In this document: positions 1-7,386 of the stretch, one piece after another
How the letters are laid out: each line of letters opens with the position of its first letter
Position numbering within the stretch: the stretch's first letter is position 1
Made by a program: the position numbers and the translations under genes
Notes under the pieces: generated by a model
The model's input: the letters and a program-made list of their open reading frames with translations, nothing else
Databases searched by the model: none
What the model was told of the DNA's origin: nothing
Assembly (NCBI GenBank): GCA_020444545.1
Contig: JAHLKT010000005.1
Coordinates: 1-64,000 of the forward strand
Source of the DNA: Desulfarculaceae bacterium
Lineage (GTDB): Bacteria; Desulfobacterota; Desulfarculia; Desulfarculales; Desulfarculaceae
Direction of reading: 5' to 3'
Length of the DNA: 64,000 nucleotides

Positions 1-70
1 CGATCATCACCACCGGCTGGTCGTGCCCGATGATCACCTCGCGGCTGGCGCTGCGAATAATGGTCTGCAT
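1..70 (-). CDS. Pterin-binding methyltransferase, N-terminal fragment (cut by window edge)
   Basis: Only the first 23 codons are present. The ATG at 70-68 opens a frame reading MQTIIRSASREVIIGHDQPV, which matches the usual N-terminus of methyltetrahydrofolate:corrinoid methyltransferases of the DHPS-like pterin-binding family, where the next residues would be a GERINPTGR-type strand. Such enzymes move a methyl group between a corrinoid protein and tetrahydrofolate. The start lies 16 bases after the stop of the upstream decarboxylase-family gene and follows an AGGAAAGG stretch, so the two form an operon. The assignment rests on a short fragment; the family is inferred, and the rest of the gene lies to the left of the window. 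Confidence 0.55.
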   Translation of the reverse strand, partial: MQTIIRSASREVIIGHDQPVVMI

Positions 71-85
71 GGTCGAAAGCCTTTC

Positions 86-1126
86 CTAGGAAATCTTGCC
101 GTATTCCATGGCCGTCTTGCGGGCGGCGCGCACGTTCTCGTCGGGCACCCCGTCGGTGAGCCCCACCGTGTCGATGGAATAATTGGAAAGCGGCGCGCCC
201 TGGTCGATGGCGTCCTTCACCGTGGCCGCCACCTCCTCGGGGGTGCCGTTTTTCATGAGCACCGGGCTGATGCGGGCGTTGAAGGCCACGTCAGGGCCCA
301 GCAGCTCGCGGGAGCGGCGGAAGTCGGTGCCAAAGCCCGCTTCCACGAAGACCAGGTTGGGCACCTTGGCGTAGTGCTCGGCCACCGGGTCCAGGCTGCC
401 GCAGTGGTGGATGCCAAAGGGATGGCAGGCCTCGGCCAGCATGGTGTCGTAGGGCAGGCCGAACTCCTCGTAGGTGTCCCCGCTGATCTGCTCCACGGTG
501 CAGTTGGGCACGCAGTAGATGGTGGGGTCGCACATGGGAGTAACGTCTACCGCGCCGGTGCCGGTGATGGGATAGACCAGTTTCCACAGGTCGATAATGC
601 ACTCGGTGCAGAACTTCAGGAAGCGGTGCGCGAACTCGGGGTCCTCGAAGTAGTCCATGTAGAGCTCTTCGCCCCGTAGCTTGAGGGCCAGGTTCTGCAC
701 GCCGGTCACGTTGATGTCGCCCACCACCTTGCCGTACTTGCCCTTGAGATAGTCGATCTGCTTGAACACGGTGGCCATGGGCTCGGCCTTGGTCAAGTCG
801 GGCTTTTGGAGCTTGTCGCACTCCTCGGCCGAGAGATTCATGGGCATGGCCCAAGGCAGGGCCGCCTCCTCATAGACGATCTCGCAGCCGAAGATGGCGG
901 GCAGCATGACCATGCCGAAGCTGATCAGGGGCCTAGGGGCCGGATCGGCCTGCCCCAGGCCCACGTCGCCGAAACGCTCGTAGAGCGCCTTTTGCTGCTT
1001 GAGGCCCACCTCCACCCGGTAATCGGGATCATAGTAATAGTCCCGGCCGAAGACGATGCCGTAGTTAGCCTTCCACCAATCAGGGTAAAAACCCACGCCC
1101 AGGGGGATGTGTTTTTGTTCCGCCAA
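86..1126 (-). CDS. Uroporphyrinogen decarboxylase-family methyltransferase (MtaA/CmuA-like)
   Basis: A 346-residue protein of the URO-D superfamily. Members next to corrinoid genes are not heme enzymes but zinc methyltransferases that move methyl groups to or from a corrinoid protein. The HxC zinc motif is visible at H240-x-C242 (IHHCGSLD), followed by a proline- and glycine-rich barrel. The third zinc cysteine expected near the C-terminus of MtaA/CmuA is absent: no Cys occurs after residue 242. Start is TTG at 1126-1124, chosen because a GGAGGAA ribosome site precedes it at normal spacing; the ATG 13 bases upstream is out of frame. It is the first gene of a minus-strand operon with the pterin-binding methyltransferase and is preceded by a sigma-54-like promoter at 1208-1223. 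True heme decarboxylase (HemE) is unlikely from the context. Confidence 0.8.
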   Translation of the reverse strand: MAEQKHIPLGVGFYPDWWKANYGIVFGRDYYYDPDYRVEVGLKQQKALYERFGDVGLGQADPAPRPLISFGMVMLPAIFGCEIVYEEAALPWAMPMNLSAEECDKLQKPDLTKAEPMATVFKQIDYLKGKYGKVVGDINVTGVQNLALKLRGEELYMDYFEDPEFAHRFLKFCTECIIDLWKLVYPITGTGAVDVTPMCDPTIYCVPNCTVEQISGDTYEEFGLPYDTMLAEACHPFGIHHCGSLDPVAEHYAKVPNLVFVEAGFGTDFRRSRELLGPDVAFNARISPVLMKNGTPEEVAATVKDAIDQGAPLSNYSIDTVGLTDGVPDENVRAARKTAMEYGKIS

Positions 1127-1207
1127 CTGATTCCTCCATGCCGGCTGGGATTGTGATCAAAAAATTCGTGCTTAGCCGCCCCAACGCGGCCTTGTGGCCC
1201 GGTTTAA

Positions 1208-1223
1208 TACAACATGCGTGCCA
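1208..1223 (-). promoter_or_regulatory. Sigma-54-type promoter for the methyltransferase operon
   Basis: Read on the minus strand this is TGGCACGCATGTTGTA. The -24 half TGGCACG is a perfect consensus match, and the -12 half TTGTA differs from TTGCA at one base. Spacing between the GG and the G of the -12 element is correct. Transcription would start near 1197, about 70 bases before the TTG start at 1126. Confidence 0.55.
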
Positions 1224-1431
1224 CCCGGAGGCCCCAAACCGCGAAATCGTAGGAAATTTGCGGGCTCATTGGCTGAAATAGAAGTAAAAACAGATGCTTA
1301 TATAAAAATGGCCCCGACTGGGACTCGCGGAAGGCTCTATAAAGAGGTTGCGAGGCCCCTTCGAAGCGCCCGCTGCCCGGGGCCGGACGGCCGCGATCTT
1401 GGTGCAAAAATGTTCCAAGAAAGGGCCCCTT

Positions 1432-1447
1432 GGTGCCCGGGGGCACC
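1432..1447. promoter_or_regulatory. Perfect inverted repeat, candidate activator-binding site
   Basis: GGTGCCCGGGGGCACC: 7-bp arms around a 2-base centre. It lies between the two divergent sigma-54-type promoters, at roughly -165 relative to the plus-strand start site. The position suits an upstream activating sequence for the Fis-type helix-turn-helix of the activator encoded at 8394-11207. Binding is not shown. Confidence 0.35.
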
Positions 1448-1582
1448 GGAAAACGCGCCCGCCGCGGCACAGCCCCGGTAGGGGTCCGAGCCGGTCCAGA
1501 TATTACAACCTACTGAAAACTAATACTATATGGGCGATATTCCCCTCGCGGGGCATAGGAGAAATGCCTGTTTCCGGCGCTT

Positions 1583-1598
1583 TGGCATGGCTGCTGCA
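1583..1598 (+). promoter_or_regulatory. Sigma-54-type promoter for the ABC importer operon
   Basis: TGGCATGGCTGCTGCA matches the consensus TGGCACGRNNNTTGCW at all but two fixed positions, keeping the invariant GG and GC pairs at correct spacing. Transcription would start near 1608, leaving a leader of about 80 bases before the ATG at 1691. A sigma-54 activator gene sits downstream of the same operon. Confidence 0.65.
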
Positions 1599-1690
1599 AA
1601 TTTAGGCACCCGAACTGTCACCGGGCGGAGCAGTGCCCGCCCCAACTACCCAAGGCACGAGGACAGAGCGCGCCAAGGAGGGTTTAGGTA

Positions 1691-2818
1691 ATGATGAATA
1701 GTTTTAGACGCTTAGGTAAAGTAGCCGCCCTGGGGGCCGGTGTGGCCCTGCTCTTGGCGGCCCTGATGGCCGTTGGCGGCGCTCCGGCCCAGGCCGCGGA
1801 GCCGGTGGAGATCACCTACGGGTACCATCCCTACTGGACCGGCGGCTGGTCCGGCGTGGTGATCAAGCAAATGGGCCTGTGGAAGAAGTATCTGCCCAAG
1901 GGCAGCAAGGTCAACTTCGAGGCTCACCTTACCGGCCCGCCCATGGTCAACGCCCTGTTGGCCGACAAGATGCAGGTCGGCACCATGGGCGACATGCCCT
2001 CCCTGGTGGCCACCACCAAGAAGAAGCAGGGCGACATCCGCCTGGTTTCGGTGCCCATGATCTCCAACGGCCAAAACTGCAACCTGATCGTGGTTCGCAA
2101 GGACGCCCCCAACTTCAAGACCCCCGAGGAAGCCATCAAGTGGATGAACGGCAAGCTCGTGGCCGTGCACCGCGGCACCTGCGCCAACCGCTTCTTCGAG
2201 TCCGTGCTCAAGAAGAACAAAGTCAAGCCCAAGCGCCTCCAGTACATGACCATCGAGGTGATCGCCAGCAGCTTTGAGGCCGGCAAAATCGACGCGGCGG
2301 CCATGTGGGAGCCCCACGCCCGCAAGGTGGTGGAGCAGGGCTTCGCTAAGTACGCCGCCACCGGCAGCCCCTACAAGGAGCTGGACGCCAACTTCACCCT
2401 GATGCGCCAGGACTTCATTGAGAATCACCCCGAGGCGGCCAAGGGCTGGATGAAGGCCGAGATCGAGGCCCTGAAGATCATGGAGAAGGACCCCATGGCC
2501 GTGGCCGCCATGGTCATGAAGGAGACCCAGGGCTACACCCCCAAGATCCTGTGGAAGGCTCTGTATGAGCGCCATCCGGACAGCGCCGGCGGCGACGACA
2601 TCGTCTACGTGGGCGAGATGGTCTTCTCCCCCCGGGTGCTGGACCTGATGAAGAAGGGCTACGAGTTCCTGCACAGCATCAAGGTGCTCAAGTCCGGCGA
2701 TATTCCCAAGAACGCCATCAACGAGGGCCCGGTTACCGAGGCCATGAAGGAAATGGGCGTCAAGGCCCCGGTGTGCGTGATCAAGGGCATGCCCGCCAGC
2801 GCCTACAAGGGCCAGTAG
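1691..2818 (+). CDS. ABC transporter periplasmic substrate-binding protein, NMT1/SsuA-like
   Basis: A 375-residue exported protein. Residues 1-36 form a classic signal peptide with a basic start, a long Ala/Leu core and a predicted cut after AQA. The mature part looks like the NMT1/SsuA/NrtA family, which binds small organic or sulfonated solutes: a GYHPYWTGGW stretch near the N-terminus, then a GPPMVNALLADK helix. The start has an AAGGAGG ribosome site eight bases upstream. It is the first gene of an importer operon with two permeases and two ATPases. The substrate cannot be read from the sequence; because of the neighbouring methyltransferases and the TauE-like exporter I favour a methylated or sulfonated organic compound. 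Confidence 0.85.
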   Translation: MMNSFRRLGKVAALGAGVALLLAALMAVGGAPAQAAEPVEITYGYHPYWTGGWSGVVIKQMGLWKKYLPKGSKVNFEAHLTGPPMVNALLADKMQVGTMGDMPSLVATTKKKQGDIRLVSVPMISNGQNCNLIVVRKDAPNFKTPEEAIKWMNGKLVAVHRGTCANRFFESVLKKNKVKPKRLQYMTIEVIASSFEAGKIDAAAMWEPHARKVVEQGFAKYAATGSPYKELDANFTLMRQDFIENHPEAAKGWMKAEIEALKIMEKDPMAVAAMVMKETQGYTPKILWKALYERHPDSAGGDDIVYVGEMVFSPRVLDLMKKGYEFLHSIKVLKSGDIPKNAINEGPVTEAMKEMGVKAPVCVIKGMPASAYKGQ

Positions 2819-2865
2819 AGGCCTCCTAGGCGGCCGGCCGCTGATAAGTGGTCAGCCATCGCGCG

Positions 2866-2900
2866 CTCCCTCCGTCCCGCGCCCCGCGGGACGGAGGGAG
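2866..2900 (+). terminator. Strong intercistronic hairpin after the binding-protein gene
   Basis: A perfect 15-bp stem (2866-2880 with 2886-2900) closes a five-base loop. There is no T-run after it (attaacc follows), so it is more likely a message-stabilising or partial-termination structure than a full terminator. Such hairpins commonly make binding proteins more abundant than the membrane subunits encoded downstream. Confidence 0.7.
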
Positions 2901-2946
2901 ATTAACCGCCGGCGCCACGCAAGCATAAGCATGGGATGACAACGCA

Positions 2947-3861
2947 ATGAACCCCTACATAGTCTTGGGCCTGCTGCTCGCGGCCGTGTTGGCCGTGGGA
3001 GCCTGGCAGCAAAAGAAAAAGGCCTTGCTCTACGAAGTGTCCTGGGGACACCAGGTCCGTAAGACCCTGACCAGCAAGAGCTTCCTGTTGCAGCTGGGCG
3101 GCTTTCTCACCTTCGTGGTCCTTTGGGAGCTCACGGTAAAGACCTTCTCCCTTCCCTGGTTCAACCGGCTCCCCGGTCCCTGGGAATGCCTGATGGAGTG
3201 GCTCAGCCCGGACCCGGACTACGGCATCTCCATCTACACCCAGGACTATTACACCCACATCATCTACAGCACCTACCGGGCCACCACCGCCTTTGTGCTG
3301 GCCACGCTGCTGGGCGTGCCCTTGGGCCTGCTGATGGGGTGGAGCCGCAAATTTTACGATTACTCCTTCCCCCTGGTGGAGCTTATCCGGCCCATCCCGC
3401 CCCTGGCCTGGGTGCCTCTGGCCATCCTGGTCCTGCCGGGCGACGAGCCGGCGGTGATCTTCGTCACCTTCCTGGTGGCCTTCTTCGTTACCGCGCTCAA
3501 CACCCTGTTGGGAGTGGAGTCCATCGACGAGGCCTACTTCCGGGCGGCCCGCTGCCTGGGGGCCAGCAAGAAGCGCCTGTTGTTCGACGTGGTGCTGCCC
3601 GGGGCCATGCCCTTCATCTTCACCGGCCTGCAAATCTCCATGGGCGCCGCCTGGTTCTCCCTGGTGGCCGGCGAGATGATCGCGGCCCAGTATGGCCTGG
3701 GCTTTTTGATCTGGGACAGCTACTCCCTGATCCAGTACCCGGTGATCGTCATCGGCATGGTCACCCTGGGAATCATCGGTTGGGCCAGCAGCGCGGTGGT
3801 GCGCAGCGTCGGCCGCAAGCTCATGGCCTGGCGTGAGCGCGAGCTCTTCGGCAACGCCTAG
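2947..3861 (+). CDS. ABC transporter permease, SsuC/TauC type (first copy)
   Basis: A 304-residue inner-membrane protein with about seven hydrophobic segments; the first (residues 3-20) is an extra N-terminal anchor not present in the second permease of this operon. The cytoplasmic EAA loop that docks on the ATPase is visible as YFRAARCLGASKKRLLFDVV followed by LPGAMPFI. RPIPPLAWVPL is the typical SsuC/TauC motif. The next gene begins six bases after the stop. It probably pairs with the second permease (4775) as a heterodimer, each side with its own ATPase. The ribosome site is weak. Confidence 0.85.
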   Translation: MNPYIVLGLLLAAVLAVGAWQQKKKALLYEVSWGHQVRKTLTSKSFLLQLGGFLTFVVLWELTVKTFSLPWFNRLPGPWECLMEWLSPDPDYGISIYTQDYYTHIIYSTYRATTAFVLATLLGVPLGLLMGWSRKFYDYSFPLVELIRPIPPLAWVPLAILVLPGDEPAVIFVTFLVAFFVTALNTLLGVESIDEAYFRAARCLGASKKRLLFDVVLPGAMPFIFTGLQISMGAAWFSLVAGEMIAAQYGLGFLIWDSYSLIQYPVIVIGMVTLGIIGWASSAVVRSVGRKLMAWRERELFGNA

Positions 3862-3866
3862 GCGGG

Positions 3867-4760
3867 ATGAGGCATATGAATTCCGAACAAAAAGACACTA
3901 TCGCCCCGGTGGACGGGCCCCAGGGCCCGGTGTGCCGGGCCAGCGACGGCGCCCTGTCCATCCGAAACGCAGGCAAGATCTACGACCCCGAGGGGGTCCA
4001 CGTGGAGGCCCTCAAGGACTGCTCCCTGGAGATCGGGGCGGGCGAGTTCGTGGCCATCGTGGGGCCCAGCGGGTGCGGCAAGTCCACCCTGCTCAACGCC
4101 CTGGCCGGCTTCGACGGCATCACCTCGGGCGAGATTATCCTGGACGGCGAGCCCCTGGCCACGCCCGAGCTGGACCCCCGCCCCGGCCCCGACCGGGTGG
4201 TGGTGTTCCAGCACGGGGCCTTGTTCCCCTGGAAGACGGTGTTGGAGAACGTGACCTACGGCCCGGTGGTGCAGGGGGTCATGAGCCAGGAGGCGGCCAA
4301 CAAGAGGGCCCAGGAGATGCTCGCCCGGGTGGGTCTCAACGACATCGAGACCTCCTATCCCGGCCAGCTATCCTCGGGGATGCAGCGCCGAGTGGAGATC
4401 ATCCGGGCGTTGATCAACAACCCCAAGGTCCTTCTGTTGGACGAGCCCTTCCGGGCCATGGACACGGTGACCAAGAGCGCCAGCCACCAGTATCTCCTGG
4501 AGCTCTACAACGCCACCGGCAAGACCATCTTCTTCATCACCCACGACCTGGAGGAGGCCATCTTCCTGGCCGACAAGGTGTTGGTGATGACTACCCGGCC
4601 CGGTTACATCAAAAAAACCCTACAGGTGAACCTGCCCCGCCCCCGCCAGTATTCCATGCTGGCCTCGGAGGAGTTTTTGGGCATGAAGGCCCAATTGGTG
4701 GAGGCGGTGCACGAGGAAGCGGTCAAGGCCTTTGAGGCCGGCGAACGCGAAATGGCCTGA
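3867..4760 (+). CDS. ABC transporter ATP-binding protein (first copy)
   Basis: A 297-residue ATPase energising the importer from the cytoplasmic face. Walker A is GPSGCGKST, the signature is LSSGMQRR (one change from the common LSGGQ form), Walker B is VLLLDEP and the switch histidine is in FFITHDLEEA. An alternative start at 3876 (MNSEQKD) is possible; the ATG at 3867 is kept because spacing from the previous stop is only six bases. An N-terminal tail of about 30 residues precedes the ATPase core. It lies between the two permease genes. Confidence 0.85.
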   Translation: MRHMNSEQKDTIAPVDGPQGPVCRASDGALSIRNAGKIYDPEGVHVEALKDCSLEIGAGEFVAIVGPSGCGKSTLLNALAGFDGITSGEIILDGEPLATPELDPRPGPDRVVVFQHGALFPWKTVLENVTYGPVVQGVMSQEAANKRAQEMLARVGLNDIETSYPGQLSSGMQRRVEIIRALINNPKVLLLDEPFRAMDTVTKSASHQYLLELYNATGKTIFFITHDLEEAIFLADKVLVMTTRPGYIKKTLQVNLPRPRQYSMLASEEFLGMKAQLVEAVHEEAVKAFEAGEREMA

Positions 4761-4774
4761 GGGGAGAGGCATTC

Positions 4775-5587
4775 ATGGCTAGAGCAGCAGCAATCAGCGG
4801 GCCCACTTTGGGGGTGCGCCTGCGCAAATTCGTTACCAGCAAGCAGTTCACCCGGGGCAGCCTGGCGGTGCTGGGCTTTTTCGTGCTGTGGCAGGCGGGC
4901 TCCATGGGCCTCATGCCCTTTATGCACGCCATCCCCACCCCGGTCACCGTGGCCGGGTCCTTCTGGGAGTTCATGTCCACGGGCAAGTATTGGCTGAGCT
5001 GGATGGACAGCTCCCTCCGGGTCATGTACGGCTTCGTGGCCGCCCAGATCCTGGGCATCCCCCTGGGCCTGGGCATGGGCTGGAACCGCAACTTCAAGGA
5101 CTTCTCCTATCCCCTGTTCGAGCTGATGCGGCCCATCCCGCCTCTGGCCTGGGTGCCGGTGTCCATCCTCTTCTGGCCTACCAATGAAAGCTCCATCGCC
5201 TTCATCACCTTCATCGGGGCCTTCTTCACCATCGTGGTCAACGTGCTGGGCGGCGTGAGCGCCATTCCCCGCCAGCTGGTGGACGCGGCGGTGAGCTTCG
5301 GGGCCTCGCCCCGCCAGGTGTTCTGGCGCATCGTCCTGCCCGCCACCATCCCCAGCATCGTCACCGGCATGATGGTGGGCATCGGCATCACCTGGAACGT
5401 GGTGATCGCGGCGGAGATGATCGCGGGCAACACCGGACTGGGCCGCCTCACCTGGGAGGCCTATCTGGCCGGGCACACCCCGGGCATCATCGTGGGCATG
5501 ATCAGCATCGGCGTGGCCGGCTACGTCAGCTCCATGGCGGTGAAGGTTATCGGCGACTGGCTCATGCCCTGGAAGAAGGTCTTCTAG
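4775..5587 (+). CDS. ABC transporter permease, SsuC/TauC type (second copy)
   Basis: A 270-residue inner-membrane protein with about six hydrophobic segments, clearly related to the permease at 2947: it shares RPIPPLAWVP, and its EAA loop is AAVSFGASPRQVFWRIVLPA. The start follows GGGGAGAGG. Two related but distinct permeases in one operon with only one binding protein imply a heterodimeric channel, or two channels sharing a binding protein. It is followed after 26 bases by its own ATPase gene. Confidence 0.85.
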   Translation: MARAAAISGPTLGVRLRKFVTSKQFTRGSLAVLGFFVLWQAGSMGLMPFMHAIPTPVTVAGSFWEFMSTGKYWLSWMDSSLRVMYGFVAAQILGIPLGLGMGWNRNFKDFSYPLFELMRPIPPLAWVPVSILFWPTNESSIAFITFIGAFFTIVVNVLGGVSAIPRQLVDAAVSFGASPRQVFWRIVLPATIPSIVTGMMVGIGITWNVVIAAEMIAGNTGLGRLTWEAYLAGHTPGIIVGMISIGVAGYVSSMAVKVIGDWLMPWKKVF

Positions 5588-5613
5588 ACGGGCCCGGAAA
5601 GGTACAAACGCAA

Positions 5614-6471
5614 ATGGCCAACAACGGCAAGAAGCAAAACGACGGCACCAAGGGCGAACTGGTGATGGAGAACGTCACCCGGGTGTTCCGCATCCCGGGG
5701 GCGCCCGCCTGCACCGCCTTGCAGAATTGCAGCCTCACCGTGCCCCGGGGCAGCCTCACCGTGCTGGTGGGCCCCTCCGGCTGCGGCAAATCCACCCTGG
5801 CCAACATCGCGGCGGGTTACGACCACGCCGACAGCGGCAAGGTACTCCTCAACGGCCGCCCGGTGACCGGCTCGGGCCGCGACCGCATCATGGTTTTCCA
5901 GGAGACCGCCCTGTGGCCCTGGATGACGGTGATGAAAAACGCCATCTTCGGCCCGGCCATGGCCGGGCACATCAGCAAGGCCGAGGCCGAGCAAAAGGCC
6001 CTGTCCCTACTCAAAAAGGTGGGCCTGGAGGAGTTCAAGGACAAGTACCCGGCCCAGCTCTCCGGCGGCATGCAGCGCCGGGCCGAGCTTTGCCGCGCCC
6101 TGGTCATGGACCCCAAGGTGATGATCCTGGACGAGCCCTTCCGCGGCCTGGACGTGATGACCCGCGAGCTGATGCAGGAGTACCTGCTGGCCCTTTACCG
6201 CGACACCGGCCTGACCATGCTCTTCATAACCTCGGAGATCGAGGAGGCGCTGTTCCTGGCCGATCGCATCCTGGTCATGACCAATCTGCCCGGCACGGTG
6301 AAAACCGAGGTGGAGGTGGACCTGCCCCGGCCGCGCGACTTCCACGTGCTGAGCACCGAGCGCTACCGCCAGATCAAGGCCACGGTCATGGACTCGCTCT
6401 ACGAGGAGGGCGCCAAGATCTTCGCCAAGCTGGACCGGGCCGAGGACCTTTTGGGCACCTGCGGCAATTGA
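5614..6471 (+). CDS. ABC transporter ATP-binding protein (second copy)
   Basis: A 285-residue ATPase similar to the one at 3867. Walker A is GPSGCGKST, the signature is LSGGMQRR, Walker B is VMILDEP, and the usual switch histidine is replaced: the region reads LFITSEIEEA, with Ser-Glu where family members have His-Asp. This suggests that this subunit may be the less active member of an asymmetric ATPase pair with the gene at 3867, which keeps its histidine. It is the fifth gene of the importer operon. Confidence 0.85.
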   Translation: MANNGKKQNDGTKGELVMENVTRVFRIPGAPACTALQNCSLTVPRGSLTVLVGPSGCGKSTLANIAAGYDHADSGKVLLNGRPVTGSGRDRIMVFQETALWPWMTVMKNAIFGPAMAGHISKAEAEQKALSLLKKVGLEEFKDKYPAQLSGGMQRRAELCRALVMDPKVMILDEPFRGLDVMTRELMQEYLLALYRDTGLTMLFITSEIEEALFLADRILVMTNLPGTVKTEVEVDLPRPRDFHVLSTERYRQIKATVMDSLYEEGAKIFAKLDRAEDLLGTCGN

Positions 6472-6502
6472 CAAGCGCGGCGCCAGCGGGGAGACTGCCC
6501 GG

Positions 6503-6691
6503 ATGCCGACCTACCTTTTCATACTGACCTGGGCCCTGGCCCTGGCCGGAGGCGCCGCCGCCCTGGGCGCGGCAGTGGGTAAAGGCATGGGCGCGCTCTC
6601 CCCGGCTTGGACCGGCCGCCTCTACGGCCTGTCCTACGTGCTAATGGGCCTCAGCGTGGTGCTGTTCATCCTGCGGGGCTTCGCGGGATGA
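6503..6691 (+). CDS. Small two-helix membrane protein of unknown function
   Basis: A 62-residue protein made almost entirely of two hydrophobic helices (about residues 4-27 and 37-59) joined by a short loop with KGMG and a Trp. GGGGAGA precedes the ATG. Its stop overlaps the start of the DUF1638 gene (ATGA at 6688-6691), so the two are translationally coupled. I do not recognise the family. The position inside the importer operon suggests an accessory membrane subunit. Confidence 0.65.
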   Translation: MPTYLFILTWALALAGGAAALGAAVGKGMGALSPAWTGRLYGLSYVLMGLSVVLFILRGFAG

Positions 6692-7386
6692 CCTCCCTGG
6701 CGCCCGGCCACCGGGTTTTGGCCTGCCGGGTGTTTCAGCCCGAGCTGGCCTTCCTGGGGGTGGGCGAGGATCAGGCGGTTTATCTGGACCAGGGCCTGCA
6801 CCGCTACCCCGACCAGCTCCGCCAAACAGTGGGGGCCTCCCTGCGCGAGATCGAGCAGGACCCCACGGTGAGCCGGGTGCTGTTGGCCTACGGCTATTGC
6901 GGCGGCGGCCTGCAAGGCCTCTGCTCCCAGCGCGTGGAGTTGCTGGCGCCCCTGGCCCACGACTGCGTGCCCGTGCTCTTGGGCGAGAAATTGGCCGATC
7001 CTTGCGTGGGCTGCGGGGGCAGCTTTTTCCTCACCCCCGGCTGGATCGACCACGGCCAGACCCCTTACAGCGAGTACTTCGTGAGCAAGCAGAAGTTCGG
7101 GCACGAGGACGCCCTGTGGATCGGCCAGGAGATGCTGGCCGGCTACGACGAGGTGGTCCTGGCCGACACCGGGGTGGGCCTGGAGCCCAGGCATCATGGC
7201 TACTCCCAAGCCATGGCCAGCCTCTTCGGCCTGGCCCACCGCGAGGCGCGGGGCAGCCTGGCCTGGCTGGAGCGCCTGCTGGCCGGTGAGCCCGGCCCGG
7301 GCCTGGCCCTGCTCCCGCCCGGCCAGCCGGTGGAGTTGAACCTCTATCCCAACACCGAGAGCCTGCCCGCCCGGGAGCGTGCCTGA
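6688..7386 (+). CDS. DUF1638 domain protein
   Basis: A 232-residue cytoplasmic protein starting MTSLAPGHRVLACRVFQPEL. The ATG at 6688 is chosen because it overlaps the previous stop. It carries the family's conserved cysteines in YGYCGGGLQGLCSQ and DPCVGCGGSF, and an aspartate-rich VLADTGVGLEPRHHG segment. DUF1638 proteins have no proven activity but are repeatedly found beside corrinoid-dependent methyltransferase genes in methanogens and anaerobic bacteria, which fits the methyltransferases at the left edge of this window. The cysteines could bind a metal. Its stop overlaps the next start (TGATG). Confidence 0.75.
   Translation: MTSLAPGHRVLACRVFQPELAFLGVGEDQAVYLDQGLHRYPDQLRQTVGASLREIEQDPTVSRVLLAYGYCGGGLQGLCSQRVELLAPLAHDCVPVLLGEKLADPCVGCGGSFFLTPGWIDHGQTPYSEYFVSKQKFGHEDALWIGQEMLAGYDEVVLADTGVGLEPRHHGYSQAMASLFGLAHREARGSLAWLERLLAGEPGPGLALLPPGQPVELNLYPNTESLPARERA

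Larger units (their letters stand above)
1127..1690. promoter_or_regulatory. 564-bp divergent regulatory spacer
   Basis: No convincing gene lies here; the open frames on either strand have no recognisable protein and no ribosome sites. The spacer separates the minus-strand methyltransferase operon from the plus-strand ABC operon. It holds one sigma-54-type promoter for each direction (1208-1223 minus, 1583-1598 plus), an A/T-rich stretch around 1275-1310 and a perfect inverted repeat GGTGCCC-gg-GGGCACC at 1432-1447, about 150 bp upstream of the plus promoter, where enhancer sites of sigma-54 activators usually lie. The enhancer role is inference. Confidence 0.6.

Noticed and set aside
1204-1605. 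Small genes in the divergent spacer (88- and 85-codon frames)
   Set aside because: They lack ribosome sites and domains, overlap the promoters and are explained by GC-rich composition.
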